Shown here piece by piece: positions 17,297-25,147 of a DNA stretch of 50,085 nt. Under the pieces are notes generated by a model, which saw nothing but the letters and a program-made list of their open reading frames with translations, did not search any database and was not told the DNA's origin. The DNA comes from RGIG5579 sp045580105 (lineage in GTDB: Bacteria; Bacillota; Clostridia; Oscillospirales; SIG627): contig JAZNNH010000036.1 of the NCBI GenBank assembly GCA_045580105.1, forward strand, positions 1 to 50,085. The letters run 5' to 3'. Position 1 is the first letter of the stretch; every line of letters begins with the position of its first letter. The translations under genes and the position numbers were made by a program.

Positions 17297-18223
17297 ATGC
17301 GCAGATCCATCCGTGATTATCTTGTGACGCTTTGTCTTGGCATTTTCATCTTTACTGTGGTTGCGTTCTTTTTGATCCGTGCCGCAGAGGGACTGATGGT
17401 GGACGTTGTGGATAAAATCGGTTCCGAGGGACAAACTCAGACCGAAGAAGTACCGGAAACGCAGGTTCCGGATCAGCCCGTCAATTCCGAAGTGTTGCCG
17501 GAAGCGAAAGAGGACCAAATGGTAACGTTTCTGGTGATGGGACTTGATTTGGATGAAAAGAAGGCGGATTCTATCTTTCTTGTCGGTATCAACGCCACCA
17601 AAAAGAAAGCTACCGTTTCTCTGATCCCCTCCAACACCGTCGTGCCGGAAGGAACGAGAAAAGACAAATTGGGCGAATTGTATTCTTCTCGCAGCATCAA
17701 TTTCTATAAGGAATTTGTGAAAGAAGAAACGGGGATCGATCCCGATTACTATATGGTTTTCACCCAATCCGGTATTTCCAATCTGGTCGATTTTATAGGC
17801 GGGATTTCCTGTAAGGTCCCGGAAAATATGCAGTATATGGATTCCGAGCGGAATTTCAAGATTGACCTTGCCGCCGGAAAACAGACCTTGTCCGGTGACA
17901 AAGCCATCCAGCTTTTGAACTATTACGGCTATCAAAACAAAGAAGATCAGAAGCGAGAGGTTCATCTTGCTTTCGCCAATGCCTTCTGCTCTTCGTTCTT
18001 GGTTCCGGACAACTTCAGCCGCTTTGAAGCGATTCTGTATAACATCCGCTATCATATGAAGACCGACTTTGAAGAAGAAGATCTAAAAAAATGGAACGAA
18101 ACGATCTTCAATTTCGGCACGTACGCTCAGGATTATGTATGTATTCCGGGTGCTCCCACGGGCGATGTGTATTATGCCATCAGCACGTCCAGAGCAACGA
18201 GTTTGTTTGAAAATTATCAGTAA
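17297..18223 (+). CDS. LytR-CpsA-Psr (LCP) family protein lacking key arginines
   Basis: LCP enzymes move undecaprenyl-linked polymers onto peptidoglycan. This 308-residue member has a membrane segment at about 9-31, a Glu/Gln/Pro linker, and an LCP domain from about residue 75: FLVMGLD, KKATVSLIP, GIDPDYYMVF, LVDFIGGISCKVP and a late KREV. The fold signature is good, but the catalytic arginine of SIPRDT is replaced by Ser (IPSNT), the GxDxR-type arginine is absent, and the RxR after the ALxY helix reads YGYQN. It is therefore likely a non-catalytic LCP protein that binds lipid-linked polymer or regulates a partner. It has its own promoter and a strong terminator right after the stop. Confidence 0.8.
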   Translation: MRRSIRDYLVTLCLGIFIFTVVAFFLIRAAEGLMVDVVDKIGSEGQTQTEEVPETQVPDQPVNSEVLPEAKEDQMVTFLVMGLDLDEKKADSIFLVGINATKKKATVSLIPSNTVVPEGTRKDKLGELYSSRSINFYKEFVKEETGIDPDYYMVFTQSGISNLVDFIGGISCKVPENMQYMDSERNFKIDLAAGKQTLSGDKAIQLLNYYGYQNKEDQKREVHLAFANAFCSSFLVPDNFSRFEAILYNIRYHMKTDFEEEDLKKWNETIFNFGTYAQDYVCIPGAPTGDVYYAISTSRATSLFENYQ

Positions 18224-18249
18224 AAAGGAGGCGAAAACCTCCTTTTTGT
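18222..18249 (+). terminator. Rho-independent terminator after the LCP gene
   Basis: AAAAAGGAGG (18222-18231), loop CGAAAA, CCTCCTTTTT (18238-18247): a perfect 10-bp stem overlapping the stop codon, followed by more T. The left arm contains a GGAGG that the stem would hide. Confidence 0.85.
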
Positions 18250-18271
18250 TTTCTGAAAAGGTGAGAAATAT

Positions 18272-21136
18272 ATGGAAGAAAAAATGAATTTTGAAGTTCC
18301 GCTTTCCCCCTCGCAGGAGCCGGCGGCGCCTGTGGGAATGCCGGAGGGGGAACGTGCGAAAACGCAAACGCCGCCAAAGGGAAAATGTTCTTTGTGGCTG
18401 GAGCAAAAGAGAGGCGGCGCACTTCCTCTGGTCCTTTCCTTTTTGCTCCCGTTTTCTGTTTTTTCGCTTTGTCTGATCTTCGGCGGGCTGTATCCGTTCG
18501 GGGATGAGCAGATCATCAACTACGATGGTTGGCATCAGTACTATCCGTTTTTGCTGAAGCTTTGGGATCATTTCCACGAGGGAACGAGCTTTCTTTACGA
18601 TTGGTCCATGGGAATGGGAACCAATTTTCTTTCCATGCTCTCTTATTACGGCTCGAGCCCCTTAAATTTGCTTCTGCTGTTCGTGCCGGTGCGCGAGTTC
18701 CGTTGGCTTTTTATGCTCTTTGTGATGATCCGTTTCGGATTGGCAGGTCTTTTCTCCGGTCTTTTCTTGAGAAAAATAACGAAGAATCCCGGCTTTTCCA
18801 TCGCGTTTTTTGCAAGCGGATATGCGCTCAGCAGTTTTCTTTTGGGCTATTTTTGGAACAATATGTGGCTGGATACCGTTGCCCTGTTTCCGCTTTTGTG
18901 TCTTTGCCTTGTCATTTTGTTTCGGGAACAAGAGAGCCGATGGTACGTGCTCGTTTTAGCATTGAGTCTTTTTTCCAATTATTATATCGGATATATGAGC
19001 TGCGTGTTTTTGGTGCTGGCGTTCTTTGCGCTTTGCATCATCGATCGCGTCAATTTCAATGAATTCTTGTGCAGGGGCTTTCGCCTTCTTGTCACCACGC
19101 TTCTCGGAGCGGGACTTGCCGCCGTTTTGCTGCTTCCCGCCCTTTTGGGACTTTTGAGTACGGCCTCCACGCAGGATGCCGTTCCCATGTACGTTTCGTT
19201 TTATGAATCCGTGCGGGATCTGCTCGCGCCCTTCTCTTCTTTCCACGCACCTGCGGTGATGGAGGGACTTCCCAACATCACCACGACCGCGACCATGGCA
19301 CTCTTCGGCTTTGCTTTTCTGTGGGCAAAGAAGGTGGGATTTCGAAAGAAGATCGTCGCATTTTTCCTTTTGGTGTTCCTACTTTTTTCTATGAATTTCA
19401 GCGTGCTCAATTATATTTGGCACGGGATGCATTACACCAATATGATCCCTTATCGCTTTGCCTACGTCTTTTGCTTTCTCATCGTTGTGATGGCGTATTA
19501 CTATTACAAAAAAGCGGTGGACGCCTTTGACTGGATCGATGCGGTGGGAATGCTGATGTTTGCCGTCCTGGTGGCATTCTGCGCTTTCGGCTATTACGAA
19601 ACTTGGAGCATTTTGGCAACTGTCGGCGTGCTTGCCGTTTCCATGGTTCTTTGTGCTTTTTGCGCCGGAAAAATCATTTCAAAAAGAGCATTTTCTTCCG
19701 CCGTTTGCGTTCTTTTGGCCATCGAGCTTTGCGTTAACACCTGGCTTGGCACTCAGGCGGTGGGAACAACCAGTTATTCGCAATATTTTGATTTAAAAAC
19801 CGGACAGGAGATCGAAGAGCTGGTTCAAGTTGCCAAAGAGAATCAAACCGATCCGTCCGAGTTTTACCGGATGGAAGTGACCGAGTGGCGAAGTCTGAAT
19901 GACTCTTGCTTTTACGGCTATAACGGAATATCTCAATTTTCCTCCTCGGCCAACCGTGATGTATCCGCCTATCTTCTGGGTCTGGGAATGCCTGCAGATC
20001 CGGGCAGCAACCGATTTGTTTACGTCCACGGAACGCCGCTTGCCAACATGGCTTTGGGGGTCAAATATTTGATTTCGAAAACCGGATATTTGTCCGACAC
20101 AGGGCTCAAGTGCGTGTTGGCCGGCTCGAACGATCAAACGTGTGCGCTTTATGAGGAGTCGGCGTTTTCCGGTCTTGGCTTTATGATCGAAGAGGGCGGG
20201 GCTGATTTTCAATTTGATTTGACAAAAATGCCCTACGAACGGCAAAACGAGCTCTTTTGTGCCATGACAGGTCTTGAGGGAGAACTGTTTACCCCCATCG
20301 AGCCGATCGGCGCAGACCATACCAATTTGAACGTGACTGCATTGGGTGACGATTCCTATGAATTCTCTGCTTCCAATGAAGAAGAAACGGATTCGGACAC
20401 CTACGTTCTGCGCTTCACCTATCGCGCTCCGCAAACGGGAATGATCTACGTCTATGCCGACGTGCCAACGTCCAATTTCATTCAGGTCAACCACAACTGG
20501 CACTGCATCGAAGATTACCCCAACTTCTTTTCCGCCGGATATTTTAAAGAAAACGAAGAGTTTTCTCTAAGAACCGTCATTGACGCAGAGGGCGAGGAGT
20601 TTACCGACACCGCATCCTACGACGTGGTTGTGATGAACCAGGCGCTTTGGCAGGAGGGGCTGGCAAAGATTCAAGATGAAAAAATGCAGGTTCTTTCCAT
20701 GGAAGACACTGGTTTAAAGGCGCGGGTCAACGCCAAAACGGACGGCTATCTCTACACCTCCATCCCCTTTGAAAAAGAGGGGTGCTGGACGCTTTGGGTT
20801 GATGGAAAAGAGGCGGAAATCACCCCCTTTGCCGATGCCTTCGTGGGCGTTCGTCTGACGCAGGGTGAGCACGAGATCGAACTGCGCTACTCTCCCCTCG
20901 GCTTTGTACCCGGCGCTTGGATCACGGCAATTTCTCTTCTTCTTTTGATTCTTTTGTGGGTTTGGGAGAGAAAGGGCGGTCGGCTCTTTCCCGAAAAGGT
21001 GCGTCCAACCACAAGTGCTTTGTCTGAGGATGGGGGAACGTCGGAAGAAGGGGAAACTCAAAACGAGCCCGAAATTTTGTTAGGAGAAAAGGATGACCAT
21101 ACACAAACTTGCGTCCATCACCAGGAAAGGACTTGA
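18272..21136 (+). CDS. YfhO-family multi-pass membrane protein (glycosyltransferase-C-like)
   Basis: A 954-residue membrane protein. After a cytoplasmic N-terminus (about 48 residues) come a dozen or more hydrophobic segments up to about residue 510, then a large extracytoplasmic domain and a last membrane segment near residue 890 with a 45-residue acidic tail. NYDGWHQYYPF and the MGMGTNFLSM stretch early in the protein are typical of the YfhO family, which in Bacillus and Listeria helps glycosylate lipoteichoic acid with a lipid-linked sugar donor. The start has AAGGTGAG 7 nt upstream. The 3' end overlaps the next gene by 44 bp. A strong terminator stands just upstream and no promoter was found in the 48-bp gap. 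Confidence 0.85.
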   Translation: MEEKMNFEVPLSPSQEPAAPVGMPEGERAKTQTPPKGKCSLWLEQKRGGALPLVLSFLLPFSVFSLCLIFGGLYPFGDEQIINYDGWHQYYPFLLKLWDHFHEGTSFLYDWSMGMGTNFLSMLSYYGSSPLNLLLLFVPVREFRWLFMLFVMIRFGLAGLFSGLFLRKITKNPGFSIAFFASGYALSSFLLGYFWNNMWLDTVALFPLLCLCLVILFREQESRWYVLVLALSLFSNYYIGYMSCVFLVLAFFALCIIDRVNFNEFLCRGFRLLVTTLLGAGLAAVLLLPALLGLLSTASTQDAVPMYVSFYESVRDLLAPFSSFHAPAVMEGLPNITTTATMALFGFAFLWAKKVGFRKKIVAFFLLVFLLFSMNFSVLNYIWHGMHYTNMIPYRFAYVFCFLIVVMAYYYYKKAVDAFDWIDAVGMLMFAVLVAFCAFGYYETWSILATVGVLAVSMVLCAFCAGKIISKRAFSSAVCVLLAIELCVNTWLGTQAVGTTSYSQYFDLKTGQEIEELVQVAKENQTDPSEFYRMEVTEWRSLNDSCFYGYNGISQFSSSANRDVSAYLLGLGMPADPGSNRFVYVHGTPLANMALGVKYLISKTGYLSDTGLKCVLAGSNDQTCALYEESAFSGLGFMIEEGGADFQFDLTKMPYERQNELFCAMTGLEGELFTPIEPIGADHTNLNVTALGDDSYEFSASNEEETDSDTYVLRFTYRAPQTGMIYVYADVPTSNFIQVNHNWHCIEDYPNFFSAGYFKENEEFSLRTVIDAEGEEFTDTASYDVVVMNQALWQEGLAKIQDEKMQVLSMEDTGLKARVNAKTDGYLYTSIPFEKEGCWTLWVDGKEAEITPFADAFVGVRLTQGEHEIELRYSPLGFVPGAWITAISLLLLILLWVWERKGGRLFPEKVRPTTSALSEDGGTSEEGETQNEPEILLGEKDDHTQTCVHHQERT

Positions 21137-21827
21137 CGATTTTTCCATGGTCGAAGAGGGCGAGTGCATCACGGTCGGCGTTTCCGGAGGAAAGGATTCT
21201 CTGGCTCTGGTAACGGCTCTGGCGCATCTTTCCCATTTTCATCCCAAACGCTTTACCGTGAACGCCGTGACCGTAGACCTCGGCTTCCCCGGTGCGGATT
21301 ATACGCCCATTGCCCGTTATCTGGAGGATTTGGGTGTACCTTACCGCGTGGAAAAAACCGAGATCGGAAACATCGTATTTGAAACGAGAAAAGAAAAAAA
21401 TCCCTGTGCGCTCTGTTCGAAGATGAAACGGGCGGTTTTGTGCGAAGCGGTTCGCGATATGGGTGGTCGGAAATTAGCACTGGCGCACCACAAGGATGAT
21501 TTGATCGATACCTTTTTGCTGAATTTGTTTTACGCCGGCAGAATCGATACCTTTTTGCCCGTAACAGACTTGGACAAGACCGGAATCACGGTCATTCGAC
21601 CGTTTCTCTATGCCGAGGAAAAGGAATTGGTGTATTTTACCAACAAAAATCCCATGCCGGTTTGCTCCTCGCTCTGTCCTGCCGATAAATTCACCTCGCG
21701 CGAAGAAGTGAAGGTCTGGCTTCGAACGCTGGCAAAAACCAATCCCGACATCAAATCAAAGCTCTTTGGTGCCATCGAACGCGCCGGACTTCTCGATCGG
21801 AAAAAGAACGATACCATCACCTTGTAA
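21093..21827 (+). CDS. TtcA-like tRNA 2-thiolation ATPase (PP-loop)
   Basis: Adenylates a tRNA base for sulfur transfer; the TtcA group thiolates C32. It has 244 residues. The PP-loop is SGGKDS (31-36). Cys105 and Cys108 in NPCALCSKMKR match the CxxC that binds the Fe-S cluster, and further cysteines occur in VCSSLCP. LAHHKDDLIDTFLLN is the second conserved block. The ATG lies inside the YfhO gene and has AGGAG about 7 nt before it, so the 44-bp overlap is real rather than a mis-annotated start. No relation in function to YfhO is known. Confidence 0.85.
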   Translation: MTIHKLASITRKGLDDFSMVEEGECITVGVSGGKDSLALVTALAHLSHFHPKRFTVNAVTVDLGFPGADYTPIARYLEDLGVPYRVEKTEIGNIVFETRKEKNPCALCSKMKRAVLCEAVRDMGGRKLALAHHKDDLIDTFLLNLFYAGRIDTFLPVTDLDKTGITVIRPFLYAEEKELVYFTNKNPMPVCSSLCPADKFTSREEVKVWLRTLAKTNPDIKSKLFGAIERAGLLDRKKNDTITL

Positions 21828-21862
21828 TTTGTGAAAAAAATGTTAACAATAAGTCGAACTGC

Positions 21863-21890
21863 TTGAATTTTCCAAGGAGTGGACTATAAT
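21863..21890 (+). promoter_or_regulatory. groESL promoter
   Basis: TTGAAT (21863-21868) and TATAAT (21885-21890), 16-bp spacer, immediately before the CIRCE element. Confidence 0.8.
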
Positions 21891-21901
21891 AATATTAAAA
21901 G

Positions 21902-21928
21902 TTAGCACTCAAAAAACGAGAGTGCTAA
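21902..21928 (+). promoter_or_regulatory. CIRCE operator (HrcA binding site)
   Basis: TTAGCACTC, nine bases, GAGTGCTAA: a perfect match to the CIRCE consensus. Its place just after the -10 box implies repression of groESL by HrcA. The hrcA gene is not in the window. Confidence 0.97.
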
Positions 21929-21954
21929 AACAAAAATCTCAGGAGGAACAAAAA

Positions 21955-22236
21955 ATGTTGAAACCCCTTAATGACAGAGTCGTTTTGAAAATGGTGGAAG
22001 CCGAAGAAACCACTTCTTCCGGCATCATTCTTGCCGGTTCTGCCAAAGAAAAGCCCGAAATCGCGGAAGTGATCGCAGTGGGTCCCGGCGGCATCGTGGA
22101 TGGCAACAAAGTAGAAATGAACGTCAGCGTTGGCGATAAAGTAATTACCAGCAAATATTCCGGAACCGAAGTGAAATACGAAGGAACCGAGTACGTAATT
22201 GTCAGAATCGGCGACATTCTCGCCATTGTAGAATAA
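21955..22236 (+). CDS. groES: Co-chaperonin GroES (Cpn10)
   Basis: The lid of the GroEL folding chamber, 93 residues, normal length. It begins with LKPLNDRVVLK, has a mobile loop around TTSSGIILAGSAKEKP and ends in IGDILAIVE. AGGAGG stands 8 nt before ATG 21955. It is the first gene of the CIRCE-controlled heat-shock operon, 12 nt ahead of groEL. Confidence 0.98.
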   Translation: MLKPLNDRVVLKMVEAEETTSSGIILAGSAKEKPEIAEVIAVGPGGIVDGNKVEMNVSVGDKVITSKYSGTEVKYEGTEYVIVRIGDILAIVE

Positions 22237-22248
22237 GGAGGCAAAATC

Positions 22249-23883
22249 ATGGCAAAAGAGATGATTTACGGCATCGAAGCCAGAAACAAATTGATGAGCG
22301 GCATTGACAAGCTTGCCAATGCAGTGAAATCAACCATCGGCCCCAAGGGCAGAAACGTGGTGCTGGATAAAAAATTCGGCGCACCCCTGATTACCAACGA
22401 CGGTGTGACCATCGCAAAAGAAATTGAACTGGACGATGCGTTTGAAAACATGGGCGCACAGCTGATTCGTCAGGTTGCCGTTAAGACCAATGATGCCGCC
22501 GGCGACGGTACGACCACCGCAACCGTTCTGGCTCAGGCATTCGTTCGCGAAGGTATGAAGAACGTCACCGCAGGTGCTAACCCCATGGTGATCAAAAAAG
22601 GTATTTCCAAGGCAGTGGACGTTGCCATTGCAGAATTGAAGAAGAATTCCAAGCCCGTTTCCGGCAAGGAAGACATCGTCAGAGTCGGTACCATTTCCGG
22701 CGGCGACGAGCTGGTCGGCACGCTCATTGCCGATGCGATGGAAAAAGTTACCTCGGACGGCGTTATCACCGTAGAAGAAAGCAAATCTGCCGATACCTAC
22801 TGCGAAGTGGTAGAGGGTATGCAGTTTGACCGTGGCTACCTTTCTCCCTATATGGTAACCGATACCGATAAGATGGAAGCCGTGTTTGACGATGCCATCC
22901 TTTTGATTACCGACAAGAAGATTTCCAACATTCAGGAGATCCTTCCCTTGCTCGAGCAGGTCATGCAGTCCGGCAAGAAGCTGGTCATCATTGCCGAGGA
23001 CGTAGAAGGCGAAGCTCTTTCCACCCTGCTTGTCAACAAGCTCCGTGGCACCTTTACCTGCGCGGCTGTCAAAGCGCCGGGATTTGGTGACAGAAGAAAA
23101 GAAATGCTTCAGGACATCGCCATTCTCACCGGCGGTACCGTGGTTTCTTCCGATTTGGGTCTGGAACTGAAGGAAACGACCTTCGATATGCTCGGTCGTG
23201 CCAAGCAGGTTAAGATCACCAAAGAAAACACCATCATCGTGGGCGGTCAGGGAAGCACGGATGCCATCCGCGACAGAATTGCATCCATTCGTTCCGGCAT
23301 CGAAACCACGACCAGTGATTTCGACCGTGAAAAGCTTCAGGAACGCCTGGCAAAACTTGCCGGTGGTGTTGCCGTGATCAAAGTCGGTGCGGCAACCGAA
23401 GCAGAAATGAAAGATAAGAAGCTGCGCATTGAAGATGCTCTGAACGCAACCCGTGCCGCTGTGGAAGAAGGCATTGTTCCCGGTGGCGGTGTGGCTTTGC
23501 TCAACACCGTTCCCGCTGTCAAAGCATTGATGGAAACCCTTTCCGGCGAAGAAAAGATCGGTGCTCAGATCGTTCTGCGCGCACTGGAAGATCCTGCCCG
23601 TCAGATCGCCGCAAACGCCGGCTTTGAAGGCAGTGTCATCATCGACAAGGTTCTCTCTTCCGGCAAGATCGCTTACGGCTTCAACGCATACACCGAAGAA
23701 TATGTTGATATGTACGAAGCCGGCATCATTGACCCGACCAAGGTAACCCGTTCTGCTCTTGCCAATGCTTCCAGCGTATCTTCCATGGTTCTGACCACCG
23801 AAGTTCTCGTGGCAGACAAAAAAGAAGATGCTCAGGCCGCAGCAGCAGCCGCCGCTCAGGCAGCCGCAGGCGGAATGTATTAA
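22249..23883 (+). CDS. groEL: Chaperonin GroEL (Cpn60)
   Basis: The ATP-driven 14-subunit folding chamber; 544 residues. VKSTIGPKGRNVVLDKKFG, DGVTIAKEIEL, GDGTTTATVLAQ and RAAVEEGIVPGGG are all intact. The C-terminus is an Ala-rich stretch followed by GGMY, so the usual repeated GGM tail is shortened to one unit. The gene follows groES within the same heat-shock operon and is closed by a strong terminator. Confidence 0.98.
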   Translation: MAKEMIYGIEARNKLMSGIDKLANAVKSTIGPKGRNVVLDKKFGAPLITNDGVTIAKEIELDDAFENMGAQLIRQVAVKTNDAAGDGTTTATVLAQAFVREGMKNVTAGANPMVIKKGISKAVDVAIAELKKNSKPVSGKEDIVRVGTISGGDELVGTLIADAMEKVTSDGVITVEESKSADTYCEVVEGMQFDRGYLSPYMVTDTDKMEAVFDDAILLITDKKISNIQEILPLLEQVMQSGKKLVIIAEDVEGEALSTLLVNKLRGTFTCAAVKAPGFGDRRKEMLQDIAILTGGTVVSSDLGLELKETTFDMLGRAKQVKITKENTIIVGGQGSTDAIRDRIASIRSGIETTTSDFDREKLQERLAKLAGGVAVIKVGAATEAEMKDKKLRIEDALNATRAAVEEGIVPGGGVALLNTVPAVKALMETLSGEEKIGAQIVLRALEDPARQIAANAGFEGSVIIDKVLSSGKIAYGFNAYTEEYVDMYEAGIIDPTKVTRSALANASSVSSMVLTTEVLVADKKEDAQAAAAAAAQAAAGGMY

Positions 23884-23900
23884 TTCCCACTTCTGACAAA

Positions 23901-23930
23901 AAAAAGGACCGCTTTTGCGGTCTTTTTTTA
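23901..23930. terminator. Bidirectional terminator between groEL and uppP
   Basis: GACCGC (23907-23912), TTTT, GCGGTC (23917-23922), flanked by A-run and T-run. It can end both groESL (plus) and uppP (minus). Confidence 0.85.
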
Positions 23931-23942
23931 TTTTGAATGGAC

Positions 23943-24773
23943 TTATACAAAGGCAAAATAGATCAACACCAAAGCACCGAGGACGATGCGATACCAACCG
24001 AAGGCGGCAAAGGAGTTCTTTTTGATGTATTGCATCAAAAATTTGATCACGAAAACTGAGGTGACAAAAGCAACCAAACAGCCGATTGCGAGAATCAAGA
24101 TTTGATACGAGGTAAAGACAAATCCGAATTTCAAAAGTTTCAAGGCGGAATAGCCCAGCATCACGGGAACGGCAAGGAAAAAGGTGAATTCTGCGGCCGC
24201 CACGCGGCTGATTCCTAAAATGAGAGAACCGACGATGGTCGAGCCCGAGCGCGAGGTGCCAGGAATGATGGAAAGCACTTGGAAAAGTCCGATCAGAAGG
24301 GCATCCTTGTAGGTGATATCGGATAGAGAAGTGACGCGAGTCGGGCGCTTGGCGTTCCATTTTTCCACCACAATGAAAGCGACGCCGTAAAGCACCAGGG
24401 CAAGGGCGATGACGGTGGGGGTGTGCAGATGTGCATCGATCCAATCGTCAAACAGTAGAGTGATGACCGCGCCGGGGATGCAAGCGACGACCACTTTAAA
24501 CCAAAGGGAAAATACGTCTTTGCGGATGACACTTTCCTTTTTGTTTTTCCACTGGAAAGGGAACATTTTATCCCAAAACAAAAGCAAAACCGCCAAAATG
24601 GCACCCAGCTGAATGACAATGAAGAACATTTCCTTGAACGCTTCACTTTCATTCAATTTGAAAAACTCGTCGACCAAAAGCATATGCCCCGTACTGGAAA
24701 TGGGAAGCCATTCGGTCACGCCTTCCACGATTCCCAAAATGAGAACCTTGAGAAACTCCAATATTTTTTCCAT
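23943..24773 (-). CDS. uppP: Undecaprenyl-diphosphatase UppP (BacA)
   Basis: Recycles the lipid carrier undecaprenyl diphosphate for peptidoglycan and other wall polymers; also gives bacitracin tolerance. It has 276 residues and about eight membrane segments. Both family signatures are present: EGVTEWLPISSTGH near the N-terminus and PGTSRSGSTIVGSLILG in the middle. The start has AGGAG 6 nt upstream. It is transcribed alone from its own promoter toward groEL. Confidence 0.96.
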   Translation of the reverse strand: MEKILEFLKVLILGIVEGVTEWLPISSTGHMLLVDEFFKLNESEAFKEMFFIVIQLGAILAVLLLFWDKMFPFQWKNKKESVIRKDVFSLWFKVVVACIPGAVITLLFDDWIDAHLHTPTVIALALVLYGVAFIVVEKWNAKRPTRVTSLSDITYKDALLIGLFQVLSIIPGTSRSGSTIVGSLILGISRVAAAEFTFFLAVPVMLGYSALKLLKFGFVFTSYQILILAIGCLVAFVTSVFVIKFLMQYIKKNSFAAFGWYRIVLGALVLIYFAFV

Positions 24774-24820
24774 ATTTTCTCCTCGTCTGTTTTGTAAAAT
24801 GTATGCGAGAATGTTTTCCT

Positions 24821-24849
24821 ATTTTACCATAAGCGGCTTTTTTTGTAAA
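24821..24849 (-). promoter_or_regulatory. Promoter of uppP
   Basis: On the minus strand TTTACA (24844-24849) and TAAAAT (24821-24826) with a 17-bp spacer. Confidence 0.65.
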
Positions 24850-24860
24850 GAAAAAGAGGA

Positions 24861-24889
24861 TTGACAAGCAAAAAAAAACAAGATATAAT
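24861..24889 (+). promoter_or_regulatory. Promoter of the T-box / thrS transcript
   Basis: Perfect TTGACA (24861-24866) and TATAAT (24884-24889) with 17-bp spacer; back-to-back with the uppP promoter. Confidence 0.85.
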
Positions 24890-24894
24890 ATTCG

Positions 24895-25118
24895 TAAGGA
24901 ACACGTCAAGGAAACAAGCCGTTCTTCAGAGAGGCGGGGTAGGTGAAAGCCGCCGTTCGGAATTTTTTTGGTACCATCCTTTCAGTCCCGCAGGAAATGG
25001 CGGCGCGCACCCGGCGAAACAGGGGAAACGAAGAGCAGACCCTGGGTCTGAATTCGGGTGGAACCGTGGGAATTTTTCTCACCCCGAAAGCAAAAAGCTT
25101 TCCGGGGTGTTATTTTTT
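24895..25118 (+). promoter_or_regulatory. T-box leader (tRNA-Thr sensing) of thrS
   Basis: A transcription-attenuation riboswitch that reads uncharged tRNA. The conserved T-box core is GGGTGGAACCGTGGG (about 25055-25070). Its TGGA would pair with a tRNA ending in UCCA. The terminator hairpin is CACCCCGAAAGC (25080-25091) with GCTTTCCGGGGTG (25097-25109) and a T-rich run, so the core and the left arm can form the competing antiterminator. The stem I region contains GGCGGGGTAGGTGAAAGCCGCC-type pairing at about 24932-24957. A likely specifier codon is ACC (24973-24975), a threonine codon, followed by ATCCTTTCAG as in other leaders. The specifier assignment is inferred from position and from the gene behind it. 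Confidence 0.9.
25080..25118 (+). terminator. T-box attenuator terminator
   Basis: Twelve-base arms (one extra base on the right) with loop AAAAA and a following TTATTTTTTT. Formation stops transcription when tRNA-Thr is charged. Confidence 0.88.
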
Positions 25119-25147
25119 TGCCCCGAAATTACAAGGAGGAAGAAACG

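Noticed and set aside
16400..18055. Minus-strand open frame of about 550 codons opposite rlmA and the LCP gene
   Set aside because: Covers two well-supported plus-strand genes with clear motifs and its start has no ribosome binding site.
22330..24444. Very long open frame on the minus strand opposite groEL (about 700 codons)
   Set aside because: It mirrors the codon bias of groEL, has no ribosome binding site or recognisable domain, and runs into the real uppP gene in another frame.
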